In this document: positions 12,308-25,195 of the stretch, one piece after another
Layout of the letters: each line of letters starts with the position of its first letter
How positions within the stretch are numbered: position 1 is the stretch's first letter
DNA from: Nicotiana tabacum
Taxonomy: Eukaryota; Streptophyta; Magnoliopsida; Solanales; Solanaceae
Assembly: GCF_000715075.1 (NCBI RefSeq)
Contig: NC_134081.1
Location: 69,618,153-69,682,152, forward strand
DNA: 64,000 nucleotides
Direction of reading: 5' to 3'
Program-made: the position numbers and the translations under genes
Notes under the pieces: model-generated
Seen by the model: only the letters and a program-made list of their open reading frames with translations
Told to the model about the DNA's origin: nothing
Databases searched by the model: none

Positions 12308-12968
12308 CTACTGTCTAGCCATTTCGTAAGATCAGGTACTTGAAACTGTTTTGGGGGTATTTACGGATTGTGTTTTTCAAAGAAGAAATCCCCTAAAATA
12401 AAATTCAGAATTACTTAAACAAATGAGAAAAGACAAATTAGTACATCATAATTTTTAAAACTTAAAAATAATTAGGTTAAAAGAATTATTAGAAAGAAAT
12501 TAAAATAAGAAAGGGATGCTTAATGTTATAAATTACAAGAAAAATTAGCATCACAAAGTTAAACATGTGTAGTTCTTTTTCTTTAATAATATTTTTTGGG
12601 TTTTCTATTTACTTTTTTTATGCCTATGATGAACATCTAACTTATATTCTAGATACATTTTTTTTACTCTATTAGTAGTAAATTTCGCACTCTTCATATG
12701 GGAAAATTTCTTCTTGATTAATGATATTTCAAGTGCTGCATGGTCTATATGGATGCATATAATAAACCAAAATAATAAACAATTTGAGAGGCAATCATCA
12801 TTTGCTTTTTCCTGATCTCGTTGTTTATTTGTTTGTCATCCACTCATCCTCTTTCCCATTCTTGCAGGACACAAAGCTATTTCCGAACAATTATGCATCA
12901 GTGGGATGCAACATTAGAGAATTAGAGCTAATAATTTGATACCGAGAACAAAGTTCACTAAAGAAAAG

Positions 12969-12970
<2 letters not shown>
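12308..12970. other. AT-rich non-coding stretch
   Basis: No gene is recognised. About 90 bp (12592-12680) repeat near the right end of the window (63250-63343), including 'cctatgatgaacatctaactt' with few differences and 'tctattagtag'. An acceptor-like TTCTTGCAG at about 12860 is followed by a short open stretch that I could not identify. Confidence 0.5.
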
Positions 12971-13032
<62 letters not shown>

Positions 13033-13059
13033 GTTATTATTGTTATTATTATTATTATT

Positions 13060-13143
<84 letters not shown>

Positions 13144-13215
13144 ATTACGTCATTTAGTTTAATATTGACATTATTATTATTATTAGATCATCATAGGTGT
13201 TGTTATTATTATTAC

Positions 13216-13282
<67 letters not shown>

Positions 13283-13283
13283 G
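12971..13283. repeat. Trinucleotide microsatellite (ATT)n/(GTT)n
   Basis: A long ATT run, then a GTT run of roughly 30 units, then ATT again, a short interruption at about 13147-13198, and a further ATT run. The Tyr/Cys-only open frame across it is an artefact. Confidence 0.98.
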
Positions 13284-15142
13284 TGAATAGGAGATCAAAA
13301 ACCATACTTGAATTTTTTTCCCACTCATCTTACGAATACCTCACTTCTCACTCCATCTTTCCCGCTCCCATCTTCCCACGCGTGTCCCCACCCCGCTTTT
13401 CTTTGTCCCACATACTTTGTCCCACTCCACTTTCTCTTGTCCCCATGCTTGTCCCCCATGCTTGTCCCCACTCACAACCCCCACATGTCTCCTCCTTCAT
13501 AAAAAGATCAGCCATGAACACCCCATGGGTGGTCTCGGATATCAGCTTCAAAAACAGTCCAAAAAACCAGCCAAAATCCAGTCACCAACACCACTTAAGA
13601 ACACCATCCAAACCAGCAGTTTCAGTCATAGTAAATCCAGCCAAAAACTTCATTAAAACAGTCGAAATTGCAGCAACGTTTCCCCCACAGATCAGCTCCT
13701 TTAGCACCCAAAATCCATCTGAAAAAATAGCTGAAATCACCACCGCATAAAGCTCGAAAAATCAGCCGAATACAACCATAAAATAGCATCAAACACCAGC
13801 AAATTCCAGCCCCAAAGCAATAAAAAATACAGCACCATTAGCCCTCTGAAATGCACCCATAAACGCGGCAAAGGTCCAACTTTGTCTTTCTGTTCAGTCG
13901 AGTCCGAGGTCGCCGCCAAGGTCGTAGTTCGTAGATTCGTTCGTGGTTCCAACAAGGTTTTCAATCATGGGTCTAGTGTTGTTGTAGTAGCTGTTATTGG
14001 AACTTTATAGAGTTTCTCTATGTATTGCAAATCTAAAATTACTTCACTCAAGGTCCATTTCTACTTTTGATCTTTATTTCGTGCATGGCGTGATGTTTAA
14101 TGTAGTTGAGCTTACACTACTGGTGCACTGCTTATATGTTTATGATTTGATTTATTCTTAGTTTGAAAAACTATTGTGATGCTATTCCAGTTTCTCTTTA
14201 TTAGCTTTACAACTGCAATCTAGTGGTAATAGTTATGTCTTTAGATTCCATTTGTATGTTTCTAGTTATTTGTTAAATAAATCAGGTGAATAAGGTTGCA
14301 TTGTAATTAAACTTGGTTTAGAATTCACAAAGATTAGTTTGGTATTTTACTGGTGGGTCAGTGCCTTTTCTTGTAAAATTGAAGTGTGTCATGTAATTTA
14401 ATTTGAAGTTGAGCCCATTTGAGTTACTGGATATAAGACTAAAATCAGATTTTGACTTAAGAATACTTACTTGGTTTTGAAAGTATGTGGGCCGAAGGAA
14501 TTCAATTATGTGGGGTCCGTAGAAATGGATAACATGCTGACCCAATATTTTCATAATCTAGTCCAATTAATAACTCCAGTAATATTGCTAGAATGTAGTG
14601 ATCTCCGACTCCTTGCTGTGTTATTTGACATTAGACAATTAATTTCATCAATAAGATCATACTATTTTTCCACAATAATTTCATAATCATGCCTCACAAT
14701 TATCTCAAACTTAAGAAATGACTATTGAATGCGATAGTATGCTTTAGGCGCGCTCTTAAATCTATTATCGTGATTTTGTATACGTCCGCATGACATAGTT
14801 ACGATTTCCAAAAATAAAGGCAAGGTATGCGTCCGCGCAACTTTGACGAAACAATCTCAATAATAATAAAGTGTTCTTATTGTGTACACGTACGCGTGAT
14901 ACCAAACAAACGAATACACACACATGGTTCGTTTCAAGATAAATCTTTAATTACGAATAATTAACCAATAAAAGCGGATAGATAAAACATGAAAACCAAT
15001 AAAATACAGTTTATTTAAAAATAATATAAGTCAAATATAGTTAATAAAGTGACCGTGCTAGAACCACGAGATTCGGAGAATGCCTTACACCTTCTCTCCC
15101 GTCAACAGAATTCCTTACTCGAGCTTTGTTTTCGCAGACCAA
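13284..15142 (+). mobile_element. Truncated Ogre-type LTR (element G)
   Basis: Collinear with the LTRs of element D. The block near 13895 (GTCGAGTCCGAGGTCG) matches 43920; the block at 14684-14830 (CTCAAACTTA...GTATGCTTTAGG...GTATACGTCCGC) matches 44330-44480; and 'cgaccgtgctagaaccacg' (near 15050) is identical in type to 44700. The beginning of the LTR and its terminal GGTGTGACA are missing, so it is a truncated copy diverged from D. The Pro/Ser-rich open frame at 13283-13750 lies in this LTR and is not supported as a gene. Confidence 0.7.
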
Positions 15143-15486
15143 TAATAATTAAATATTCAAATATTTAATTATACTTATATAACCAAATATTATTATATTG
15201 TAATTACAACAAATAAATAGGTCCATATAATTACTATATAGTGTAATTACTAGGGTGAGTAATTACTACCCTAATAATTACATCAAATCCATTTACAAGG
15301 TGTCCTTCCAAATGACTCTAAATCAAACCAAATTCAAATTATCAGTTCTATGATGTTTATGACGGAATGTTTTAGGCCAAAACAGTAAAAACTTACTTGC
15401 ATATAGTCTTTACACCAAACTAATGAATACATATCACATATCTTTACATATACTCTTATCATAAACTATAGTTAATAAATACACAT
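15143..15486. other. AT-rich spacer between elements G and B
   Basis: It has short inverted AT words (AATATTCAAATATTTAATT, GTAATTACTA/TAGTAATTAC) but no recognisable terminal structure or gene. Confidence 0.5.
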
Positions 15487-16185
15487 AGTCACGACCCAAA
15501 ATCCTTTAAGATTGTGATGGGTCCGGACACCGCTGTCAGACAAGCCAACAATACATACTTAGCTTGATTACCCATTTTAGTATTTTTTAAATCAAAATTT
15601 CATCAATGAAATAATAAAGATAAAACTCATAGAGTAAATGATAAATATTTTTAGCAACTAAATTTCTAAATAATTCACAACCATTCCAAAAGCCCGGTGT
15701 CACAAGTGCATGAGCATTTACTAGGGAATTAAAATAAAATACAGCATCTGTCCAGAATACAAATTAGACAGGAAAATATAATAAATCTGAAGGAGACTCT
15801 GTTGGATGCGGATCGTAATACAGAATGCAGCTCAGATATGTCTCCACAATTATTAACCACACCTCTGCGCCCACAAGACCGCTAGACATATATGTACCTA
15901 CACAATAAAATGTGCAGCAAGTGCAGCATGAGTACGAAAAATAACGTGTACCCAGTAATTATCAAGCCTAATCTCGAAGAGGTAGAGATGAGATGGCCGA
16001 CTTTGACACTCACTAATAGTCAATAATAATAAATAAAATAAAAATAACAATATCTAGATCGACATGATTGGTAGAATTTACAATGATTTTCTTTAACCAG
16101 TAGAAATAATTAAATTCTTTCAATTTCAATAAATTTCTATTTTATCAATTAGCCATTTACAGAAATAACAATAATTTTCTTAACG
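15487..16185 (-). repeat. 3' LTR remnant of element B
   Basis: Nearly base for base the same as 19311-20008 (for example TCACGACCCAAAATCC, then 'aagtgcatgagcatttacta'). The match stops abruptly after CTTAAC at about 16185, so the rest of the LTR and the polypurine tract are deleted. Confidence 0.85.
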
Positions 16186-19180
16186 GCCTCCATAAGGAGC
16201 TCTATAACATACAAGAACAACCATCATAACCGGAACAAACTTTCATAGTCCATAACCAAATGAACCGAGCGCCCTCCTGGCATAAATTCTCGAATTAGCG
16301 ATATCACCACAATCTTCATACTTGGTTGTTAAATATTTAATCAATCAAGTGACTACTTGTCACACTTATACAATCTTCCCGTGAAATATGTTCCCACGAC
16401 CTTCCGCAACAGATAACAAGTCCACACATCCATACCACCGGCTATACTAATACTGTAAGGAGAATCAAGGATCCGCAAATCAATACACAAAGCCTCTTAC
16501 ACATAACACCGATCTCAGGTGACGCTGAAGACAATACCAGCTTTCTTTAAACCTCTAAATCCTTTTCTGCTCGTCCGAGCTTGGGACATTCTTGTCGAAA
16601 CCGAACTGCAACCTTGATCCTCAACTTCCAAATTCCCATGCCATTCATTGTACCTAGCATGCCAATACGCGAGAGTACAAGAATTCCATCATAACTCTTG
16701 AACCACTAACATAACCAACACTTCATCATATAGCAACCTTTTGCTTAACTCAATTCAGGAAAACCATTGCAACACACTACTGAATTCCCATATCCGCAGG
16801 AAATAAACTCCTCAAGTATTGGTCTAAACTACCATAACTCTTCAGGGATCCATCTACACATAACATGCCATAATACTTGAATTACTCCAAATAAAATCAA
16901 TTACGGTGGCCGTCAAGCCTCGCACGTATCGCCACAAATTACATACATAACTCAATATGTTGAAGGAACAAATCATTGCCACCATCTTGCCAATTCAACC
17001 ATTGTTAGCCGACCCGTCTTTTCTCAATTTATTCTCCACTTGCCTTAGAAATACTAATAGCTCCATTCATTACATCACAAACTCAAATCCGCACTCATCC
17101 CGAGTGACCTTATTTCACGAGACCACAATGTCTCAAAACCTACGAATCATCTCATACCCCTTCTTGTGCGCACTTTTACATCTTCAACTGGTACACCCAT
17201 TCTTATACTTCTTTTATGAATCCGAAGTTATTTTCTTTCATTTCTCTAATGCTACACCACAACCTGAAGATAACGCAGAGTACTCCAAGCCCCGTTTCAT
17301 AATCTACTTCAAAAGCTCGATACTCAACCATACTACGGACTCGAGATCCTTAGGCACCGTACTTTTAATTTTTGAACCCACTAAGACTGTTATTGAGAGT
17401 CAATTGCTCTTACTTGTTCCCAAACATGATCAACTCCAAGGCCCTGCTAGCACATGGACACTTTCTCAAGGAAACACCCGACTGTCTCACTTTCCCTGTG
17501 CATTACATCTATATGAAGCATAAACACTAAGTCTTCCCAAAGCCTGAACATGAATCGATAAGGCCAAATATGTCACACGTTCCTCAAATCCTTTGCCCAA
17601 ATTACCACCGATGTTTTCTTTTCTTAGTCGTGATGACCCACCAATACACCGATAACTAGAAACCGCACATGTTGACACTACACAATCCAATCATAGACGG
17701 TGGGGCTCTCCCACTTAGCTTGAAGCTACAATTACAAAATTATGGAATCCACCAAGATTCTTTCTTCATCATTGACATGATCCTTCATACGCAACTCGCC
17801 AAATTTTCTCGAAATCCTTCTATTAACCTTTAATAAACACTCCGAACCACTAGCCACATTTACATATTAAATCTCTTACCGGATAGCCAGTAAAATACTT
17901 CGGAGAAGCTTCGTCAACACCATGCAACCGCTAACCTGCTCACTGGAGATAACCCATCTGTGGAAATTACATGCCGACATATTCCAACGTCGATGCACTA
18001 GGTGAAATTACTACAAAATCAGTAGATCATCCTGAGTCCGAGCTCATTCACCAGCTGCACCAGTCCGTTCACTCCTCATGGACGTCAACTAAAGATGCGA
18101 CAATACATTCCAATCCAAAGCCATGCTGTATCCTTCTTTATATCAAGCAACTCCCTCCTGTTGTATACAATCTTCTTCAATATAGCAGCTAATATTACAA
18201 CTTAAGTCCGTAGACCTAGTCACTGTCCATCCTAAATCCCAAATCACTTCAAACTTTCCTCAAGCCATGTAGTTATCCTGCCACGTAACTCATATGCTAC
18301 CTTTCCACTCTCCCGCTTTGGTCAAACCCTCTCCTTTAAGCAACTACTCTACTTTTGTTTCTCACACTTGGCCTCATAGGAACTTAACCACCACAAGTCA
18401 CCTTCCACATGTCCTTCCTCATCCTTCGCTGCCCAGTTGTTGCCTTAACTAAAAATCTGTCTCTGTAGCACTTAAACCAACAGGTCATTACCAGCTTTAA
18501 ACCTTTCCGAGGATCATCCTTATCGAGCCATCAATACTAGGAACGCTGCTTCGATCCTAAACCACTGCACACCGCAATCTCTAACAACTGCTTCCCCTAC
18601 ACAAATTCCTAACACCTCGCCGTGAAGGCGAGTTGAAGAAAACCATAACATCGGCGAACCATAATGCATTTCACAAGGCAATGACACCACATCACAATTG
18701 AAAACTCTACCACGCTAAAAAATATCAAGCTTCGTTACTCCATCAACCCCAAACCTGAAAATTCATAGTCCGATTGCATTTTCTCCGCTGGAAATAAAAC
18801 ATGGAACCTCTGAATCATATACTGAGAAAAACCTTCTTTCAAGTCGTTTACTGCCCTGACACATAGACAGACATTTTACAATTACATAAACATTGTGCGA
18901 TAACAACGCACGAATCGTCATAACAATCAATGCCAAATCTCAAAACCTTAGTTAGTACTGATACTGAACTGAAACGACAGGGCGGCCTTCCGCAAGGCGG
19001 CGACAATAGCCCAATTACTTACACAGGGAGAAGAATCATGCACTACATCTGTAGTACCATTAAAAATTTCCTCGATCCTCAAGTTATAACAAGCACTTTA
19101 CGTCGCATAAGATTGAATAGGAAGGAAATGAGGGCATAAGCCTCAAAGGAATCAAATCGCACGATGAGGATTCAAAAAGG
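16186..19180 (-). other. Non-coding interior of element B
   Basis: Three kilobases with no retrotransposon protein motif on either strand. Base composition is more balanced than the flanking host DNA. The longest open frame (16957-17523, plus, 188 codons) has no recognisable domain and lies antisense to the element, so I do not call it a gene. Near 18980 there is a GC-rich patch (GGGCGGCCTTCCGCAAGGCGG) with an internal inverted repeat. Confidence 0.6.
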
Positions 19181-19288
19181 GAAGTATTCCTAACAATCTT
19201 GTAGCCTCTCGAAGATAAGCACATACGTCTCTGTACCGATCCGCAAGACTCTACTAGACTTGCTCATGACTCGTGAGACTTAAGTGGA

Positions 19289-19306
19289 CCTAGTGCTCTG
19301 ATACCA
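19289..19306 (-). other. Primer-binding site (tRNA-Met) of element B
   Basis: The minus strand reads TGGTATCAGAGCACTAGG, a perfect TGGTATCAGAGC core, three bases from the LTR end GGGTCGTGACA. Confidence 0.9.
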
Positions 19307-19309
19307 TGT

Positions 19310-21130
19310 TGTCACGACCCAAAATCCTTTAAGGTCGTGATGGGGCCGAACACCGCTATCAGGAAAGCCAACAATACACACTTAGCTTAATTACCCATTT
19401 TAGTATTTTTGAAATCAAAATTTCTTCAATGAAATAATAAAGATAAAACTCATAGAGTAAATGACAAATATTTTTAGCAACTAAATTTCTAAACAATTCA
19501 CAACTATTCCCAAAATCCGGTGTTACAAGTGCATGAGCATTTACTAGGGAATTAAAATACAATACAACATTTGTCCAGAATACAAATTAGACAGGAAAAT
19601 ATAATAACTCTGAAGGAGACTCTGTTGGCTGCGGATCGTAATACAGAATGCAGCTCACCTATGTCCCCACAATTATTAACCACACATCTACGCCCACAAG
19701 GCCGTTAGACAAATATGTACCTACACAATAAAATGTGCAGCAAGTGCAGCATGATTACGAAAAACAACGTGTACCCAGTAAGTATCAAGCCTAATCTCGA
19801 AGAGGTAGAGACGAGATGACCGACTTTGACACTCACTAATAGCCAATAATAATAAATAAAATAAAAATAATAATATCTAAATCGATATGATTGGTAGAAT
19901 TTACAATAATTTTCTTTAACCAGCAGAAATAATTAAATTCTTTCAATTTCAATAAATTTCCAATTTATCAATTAGACATTTACAGAAATAACAATAATTT
20001 CCTTAACAAGCATAGATAATTAATTCTTTCAATTCCAATAGTTTCCAATTTATCAATTAAATTCCTTCAAATGCAACAATTCTCAATCTATTAATTAAAT
20101 TCATAAGCTGCAATTAAAAATAGCAAAGTATCGAGTAATTATTATTATTATTAGGCACGATTTCTGCCGAGGTCATACGGCCCGATCCAGAGTGTCGTGT
20201 ACACTGCCGAGGGACGTGCGGCGCGATCCATAGATGCATCTATCTTGCCGAGGCATTCGGCCTGCTCCACAAGAAAGGAGGACATTTTCTTATGTATCTT
20301 CGGAAGGAGAGTATATTCATTAAAAGATCAATTCGAGAGGATGGACAATTTCTCTTAACAATAATTAATTTAAACAGAAAATTTAAGCATATGAGATTTT
20401 TATCTTTTAATATTTTTACCTAACAATTCACAATATATCTATCATGCTTTGTGTCCTAAACTACCCGGACTTTAGCATTAATAGTAGCTACGCACGAACT
20501 CTCGTCACCTCGTGCGTATGTAGCCCCCACAATTAGCAACATTTATTAATTTAATCACCTATGGGGTAATTTCCCCCTCACAGGAATATACAAGAGACTT
20601 ACCTCGTCTCAAAGTCCACTTTCCTATTACCACATCGCGTTAAATTCACAATTCCGTACAGAAAGATCCGAAGCTATCCAAATATTATACAAAATAATTA
20701 ATATATGTTCAATAATTCGAATTTAGGCTATTAAATAAATTACCCTAACCAAAACTGTAAATTTTTTAAAATTTACCTCGGGCCCACGTGCCCGAATTCT
20801 GGAAATGTTTGGATGAAAACGTTACCCATAATCTCAAGAACTCAAATATATAATTTTTACCCAATTCCATAACCATTTTCGTGGTTAAAATCTCACTTTT
20901 TATAAAATCTAGGTTTTTCATCTAAATCTTTGATTTCTAAGATTTACTAGTTATAATCTACCTATAATCTATGTATTTAACTCGAGGGGTGTGGAGTTAA
21001 CTTACCTTCCAATTGCTAGTTGAAATCCTCCTCTCAAAATGTCTAAGCCCCGATTTTAACGCATTCTGCCAAGCAGGGGTTTCGCACCTGCGGAAAAGCC
21101 TCGCAGGTGCGAGCTTAACCCGAGATTCCG
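19310..21130 (-). repeat. 5' LTR of element B, inner part
   Basis: It begins TGTCACGACCC next to the primer site and includes a GATCCA-type tandem block (20160-20270) and the 'cacctcgtgcgta' block. It stops in a GC-rich patch at about 21130, where coding sequence of element C begins. About 100-250 bp of LTR, judged against LTR A, are missing at this junction. Confidence 0.8.
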
Positions 21131-21607
21131 GCTGGGAGTATACTCTAAGGTACCTCTCCACTCTAATCGCACTAAGCCTGGCATAGCCAGCGCCACGGTC
21201 TTAGCGTGACAATCAAGAATAGCATAATGGGGAAACAACCAGTCCATGCCCAAGATAACATGAAAATCTACCATGCTGAGTAATAATAAGTCGGCTCTGG
21301 TCTCAAAACCACTAAGAGCAATCAAACACGACCGATACACGCGGTCCAAAAGAAGAGAATCTCCCACAGGATTAGACACATAAACATGGGAACTCAAAGA
21401 ATCCCGAGATACGCCCAAATGTGGGTCAAAATAAGAGGACACATATGAATACGTAGAGCCTGGGTCAAATGATACCGACGCATCTCTATGACAGAAAAAT
21501 ACTTGTAATGACAAAGTCGGAAGCAACTGCCTCTGTACGAGCCGGAAGAGCATAATACCTGGCCTAGCCTCCCCTTCTAGGGCGACCTCGACCTCCCCGA
21601 CCTCCAC
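21131..21607 (-). pseudogene. Protease region of element C, truncated
   Basis: Open minus-strand stretch with DASVSFDPGSTYSYVSSYF (catalytic DPGS motif intact), GFETRADLLLLSMVDFHVI, and LGMDWLFPHYAILDCHAKT. After LEWRGTLEYTPSR the element sequence stops at the junction with LTR B, and the remaining residues of the open frame are LTR-derived. The family role is processing of the retroelement polyprotein. Confidence 0.8.
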
Positions 21608-21617
21608 CTCGAGCTGG

Positions 21618-22942
21618 CTAAGCAGGTGGGGCGATAGCTGGCGCTGGAATCATAGCCTGAGGACCTGGTGGAGCACGTGGTGGCTGAGAAGTCTGTGTAG
21701 GTACAACCCTCCTAAGCCTGGGGAAATCCCTCACCATATGGCAGGTGTCGCCACACTCAAAACAACCCCTAGGAGGGCGTGGCTGTTGTGACTGACTCGG
21801 GCCAGGTCTGCTGGACTGGCCGCTAAAAGTACCCCGAGTAGGAGGCACACTAGATACTGGCGACGCATAATAAGGCTCCTGGGGCCTAGAAGGGGTTGGA
21901 ACACCACTAGCGGCGGGAAGAGCTGAATCAATGGGGCGACCCACATAACCCCTTCCATGGCGGTCTGCTGGGGCACGAGCTCCAGAATAAGAACCAGTCT
22001 CTCAAGACCTCTTGGCCTGTCTCTCCTCTCGGTCCCGGGCAAGCATGCCCTCCAATCTCCTAGCAATACTCACAATCTGCTAGTAAGGAATATCCATCGC
22101 CGAACCCCCTCTCGAACTGTGGCAACCAAGGCCGGTGCATGTCGGGCCAAATCGCTGAAGCGGACTACATACTCTGACACAGTCATAGCACCCTGGCGCA
22201 GCTGCTCAAACTCCACACGCCATGAGTTCCTGAGGCTCTGAGGGACATACTCTCTCAAAAACATGTCCGAGAACTGAGTCCATATAAGTGAAGCTGCCTC
22301 ATTCGGACTACTCAACTCATAAGCACGCCACCACTGATAGGCTGCTCCTCTAAGCTGGAAAGTGGTAACAAAAACCCTACTCGTCTCCGCTACGCCCATA
22401 GTACGGAGAATACGATGACACTCCTCCATAAAACTCTAAGCATCATTTGTAGCCAATCCGCTTAAAGTAGGTGGGTGGTATTTCTGGTTCCTCTCAAGTC
22501 TGAGCTACTCAGCCTCAGAAGTGGCTGTCCTAGTCTCATGCTGAACCGGGGCTACCGGCGGCATAAGAATGAACTCTTGGGCCTGATCAACCTGTACCCT
22601 CTGCTCAGTAGTGTGGGATGCGGGATTCTGTGCCCCTCCCCTGGCCTGAGATGTGGCAGGAGCTAACAGAATCAATCCAGCTTGAGCTAAGGTGCTGAAC
22701 ATGCTCATGAACTGGGCTAGAGTCTCCTGGAGGGCTGGTGCAGCAATAGGATCCTCTGGTGCCTGCTCTCCAGCAGGAAATGCTGGGGGCTCCTCTGTCG
22801 CAGCTCGCGCGGGTGCTCAGGCTGCACCGCGTGGCCGCACTCTACCCCGGCCCCGGCCCCAGCCCCGGCCCCGGCTTCTGGCGGCTCTAACAAGGGGCGC
22901 GAGTGCCTGGTCGTCAGATCCTCCGGTACGGGTCCTCACCAT
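21618..22942 (-). pseudogene. gag of element C, with stops
   Basis: The likely start is the ATG at 22942 (MVRTRTGGSDDQALAP), after the primer site and leader. Then come an Arg/Gly-rich tract (RSRGRGWGRGRGRVRPRG), a Pro/Ala-rich linker, the gag core TMGVAETSRVFVTTFQLRG and AAYQWWRAYE, then FEQLRQGAMTVSEYVVRFSD, and a zinc knuckle CFECGDTCHMVRDFPR in which the last Cys is Phe. At least three stops or frame changes interrupt it. It is the clearest gag in the tRNA-Met elements of this window. Confidence 0.85.
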
Positions 22943-23124
22943 CTGTGAGAAAGAATAGAATAGAGAATATTTAGAATTTGATACCAATAACTCGCACGAC
23001 AAGGAAATCAAAGAAGTATGTTTGTTCCTAACAGTTTCATAGCCTCCCGAAGATAAGTACAGACGTCTCCGTACCGATCCGCGAGACTCTAATAAACCGT
23101 CTTGTGACTCACGACTCCTATGAA

Positions 23125-23142
23125 CCTAGAGCTCTGATACCA
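23125..23142 (-). other. Primer-binding site (tRNA-Met) of element C
   Basis: The minus strand reads TGGTATCAGAGCTCTAGG, three bases (ATT) after the LTR end GGGTCGTGACA. Confidence 0.9.
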
Positions 23143-23767
23143 AATTGTCACGACCCAATTTCTCCCTCCATGAACCGTCGTGATGACACCTAGTCTCTAC
23201 AACTAGGTAAGCCTAACACTTTGTGGAAATGAAACAAAAACACGAACATTAACTACTAATAGTAACAAATATCTAATAAGCAACTGAATGCCATTCAGCA
23301 TATACAATTATCACTTCTAAAAATGTACAAAACAATTCCCAAAACCCGGAATACCGCAAGTCACAAGCTACTAAGAAGTCTTAACCGCTCTATACATCAT
23401 TTCTACAGAAAGAAAGAAAAATGAACATAGGGGGATAGAAGGGGACTCCGAGGATCTGCGGGTGCGAGCAGATGTACCTTGAAGTCTCCAATAAGTAGCA
23501 ATGACTGCAACTAGTGATGAGGCTGGTAAGATAAACCTGGATCTACACACGAAAAATATGTGCATGAAAGGACGTGAGTACACCACAACGGTACCTAGTA
23601 AGTGCCAAGCCTAACCTCAGTCGAGTAGTGACGAGATCAGGTCAGGGCCCTACTGGTATAAATATAATAAAATAAGACAGAATGAAATATTGAAGTAAAA
23701 AAAATACGGAAATCTAACAGGAATAGAATCAATGAAAGACAATAGCTCAGAACACAGTGATAACAAC

Positions 23768-24004
23768 AGGGGGATATCCTGAGATACCGTCTCGTAGTCC
23801 CAAACATAAATGTGCAGGGAGATCTCCCGGAATACCGTTCCGTAGTCCCAAAATAAATATGCAGTACAGGGGGATCTCCCGGAATACCGTTTAGTAGTCC
23901 TAAACGTAAACGTGCAAGGGGATCTCCCGAAATACCGTTCCGTAGTCCCAAAATAAATATGCAAAACATGGGGATCTCCCGGAATACCATTCCGTAGTCC
24001 CAAA
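23768..24004. repeat. Tandem array in LTR C, about 47-bp units
   Basis: About five units built around GGGGATCTCCCGGAATACC and GTTCCGTAGTCCCAAA with small changes. Two minus-strand frames (23637-24029 and 23650-24021) are open through the array and translate to repeated LLWDYGMVFREI-like phrases; these are artefacts of the repeat. Confidence 0.9.
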
Positions 24005-24874
24005 GTAAATAAGGAGAACAACCAACCAAAATAACAATTACAGTAAAAAATCCTATAGTTTAGACTAAGTTCAAGTCAAGGAAAAGTAGGTAATTTCACT
24101 AAACATGCTGCACAGAGTTCAAATAGGCAGTTAAACAAGTAGGCATGCTATTCTAGTCTAAACAGCAAAGTTACATATGTTAGTGTGTTTCAAATAAGGA
24201 GAAAACAAGTTATGACTTAGTGAAAAACTAAGTTTTACAACAAATAGCCCGTGTACGTACTCGTCACCTCACGTACACGACGCTCACATATCAAACAGTA
24301 CCAAATTCTACAGGGAGTTTCCCCCATGCAAGGTTAGGTAAGTCACTTACCTCGAACCAAGCTCAAATCAATCTGTCACAATACTCTTTCCACTAATATC
24401 CGACTCCAAATTGCTCAAATCTAGCCAAAACCAATTACATAACATAAATATAGCTACAAGAAACTAATCTAGCTAACGAAATCAAAGCTAAGGCAGAAAA
24501 ACGCCCAAAAAGCCTCCATGAGCCCATGTCTCAGAATCGGGTAAAAGTCACAAAATACAAACACCCATTCACTCACGAGTCTAACCATACCAAATTCACT
24601 CAAATCCGATACCAAAATCTCGATCAAACCCCCAAAATTTGGTCTAAGAACTTTTCTCAATTTTTTCCAATTTTTCACCCCAAATCCGAAATTAAATAAT
24701 AAACTTAATGATAGATTATTGGGTTATAATGAAAATCAAGTTAAGAATCATTACCCAATTGATATCTCTGAAAATCCCTCAAACTATCGTCCAAATCCGA
24801 GCCCCCAAACTCAAGTTTTGATAAAAATGGATAACCCTCGATTTTGAAATGTTTAAGTACTGCCCAGATGATCC

Positions 24875-25195
24875 TTCTTCGCGAACGCGATGAAAGCCTC
24901 GCGTTCGCGAAGCACAAGCTGCTTCAGACCAAAAATATGCTCATCGCGAACGCGATGCACTAGTCGCGAACGCGGAGCTCAACTAGCCTGACCCTACGCA
25001 AACGTGGGACACTCATCGCGAACGTGTAGGCTAACATGCTTGGAACCCATCTGACCGTTGACTCTACGCGAACACAAGGTCATTATCGGGAACGCGTAGC
25101 CTTAGTGTTCCATACCTTCACGAACGCGGGAACGACGTCTCGAACGCGAAGAACAACTCAACTGCCTTTCCCATATGATCTACGCGATCGCGAGA
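24875..25195. repeat. Cluster of CG-rich palindromic words in LTR C
   Basis: Many copies of TCGCGAACGCG-like words, several self-complementary or in opposed orientation (for example TTCGCGAACGCGATGAA, then GCGTTCGCGAAG). The cluster lies at the same relative position as the one in LTR A. Confidence 0.7.

Noticed and set aside
12868..12925. Exon-like piece after TTCTTGCAG (DTKLFPNNYASVGC)
   Set aside because: Too short to identify, no partner exon found within the host-like sequence around it.
12936..13157. Open frame of poly-Tyr and poly-Cys
   Set aside because: Translation of the ATT/GTT microsatellite.
13283..13750. 155-codon Pro/Ser-rich plus-strand frame
   Set aside because: Falls in a truncated Ogre-type LTR; C-rich composition explains the lack of stops.
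16957..17523. 188-codon plus-strand frame with a start
   Set aside because: No domain, lies antisense in the non-coding interior of element B, and has no splice or promoter context.
23637..24029. Two overlapping minus-strand frames with LLWDYGMVFREI-like repeats
   Set aside because: Tandem repeat of about 47 bp in LTR C; both frames open by chance.
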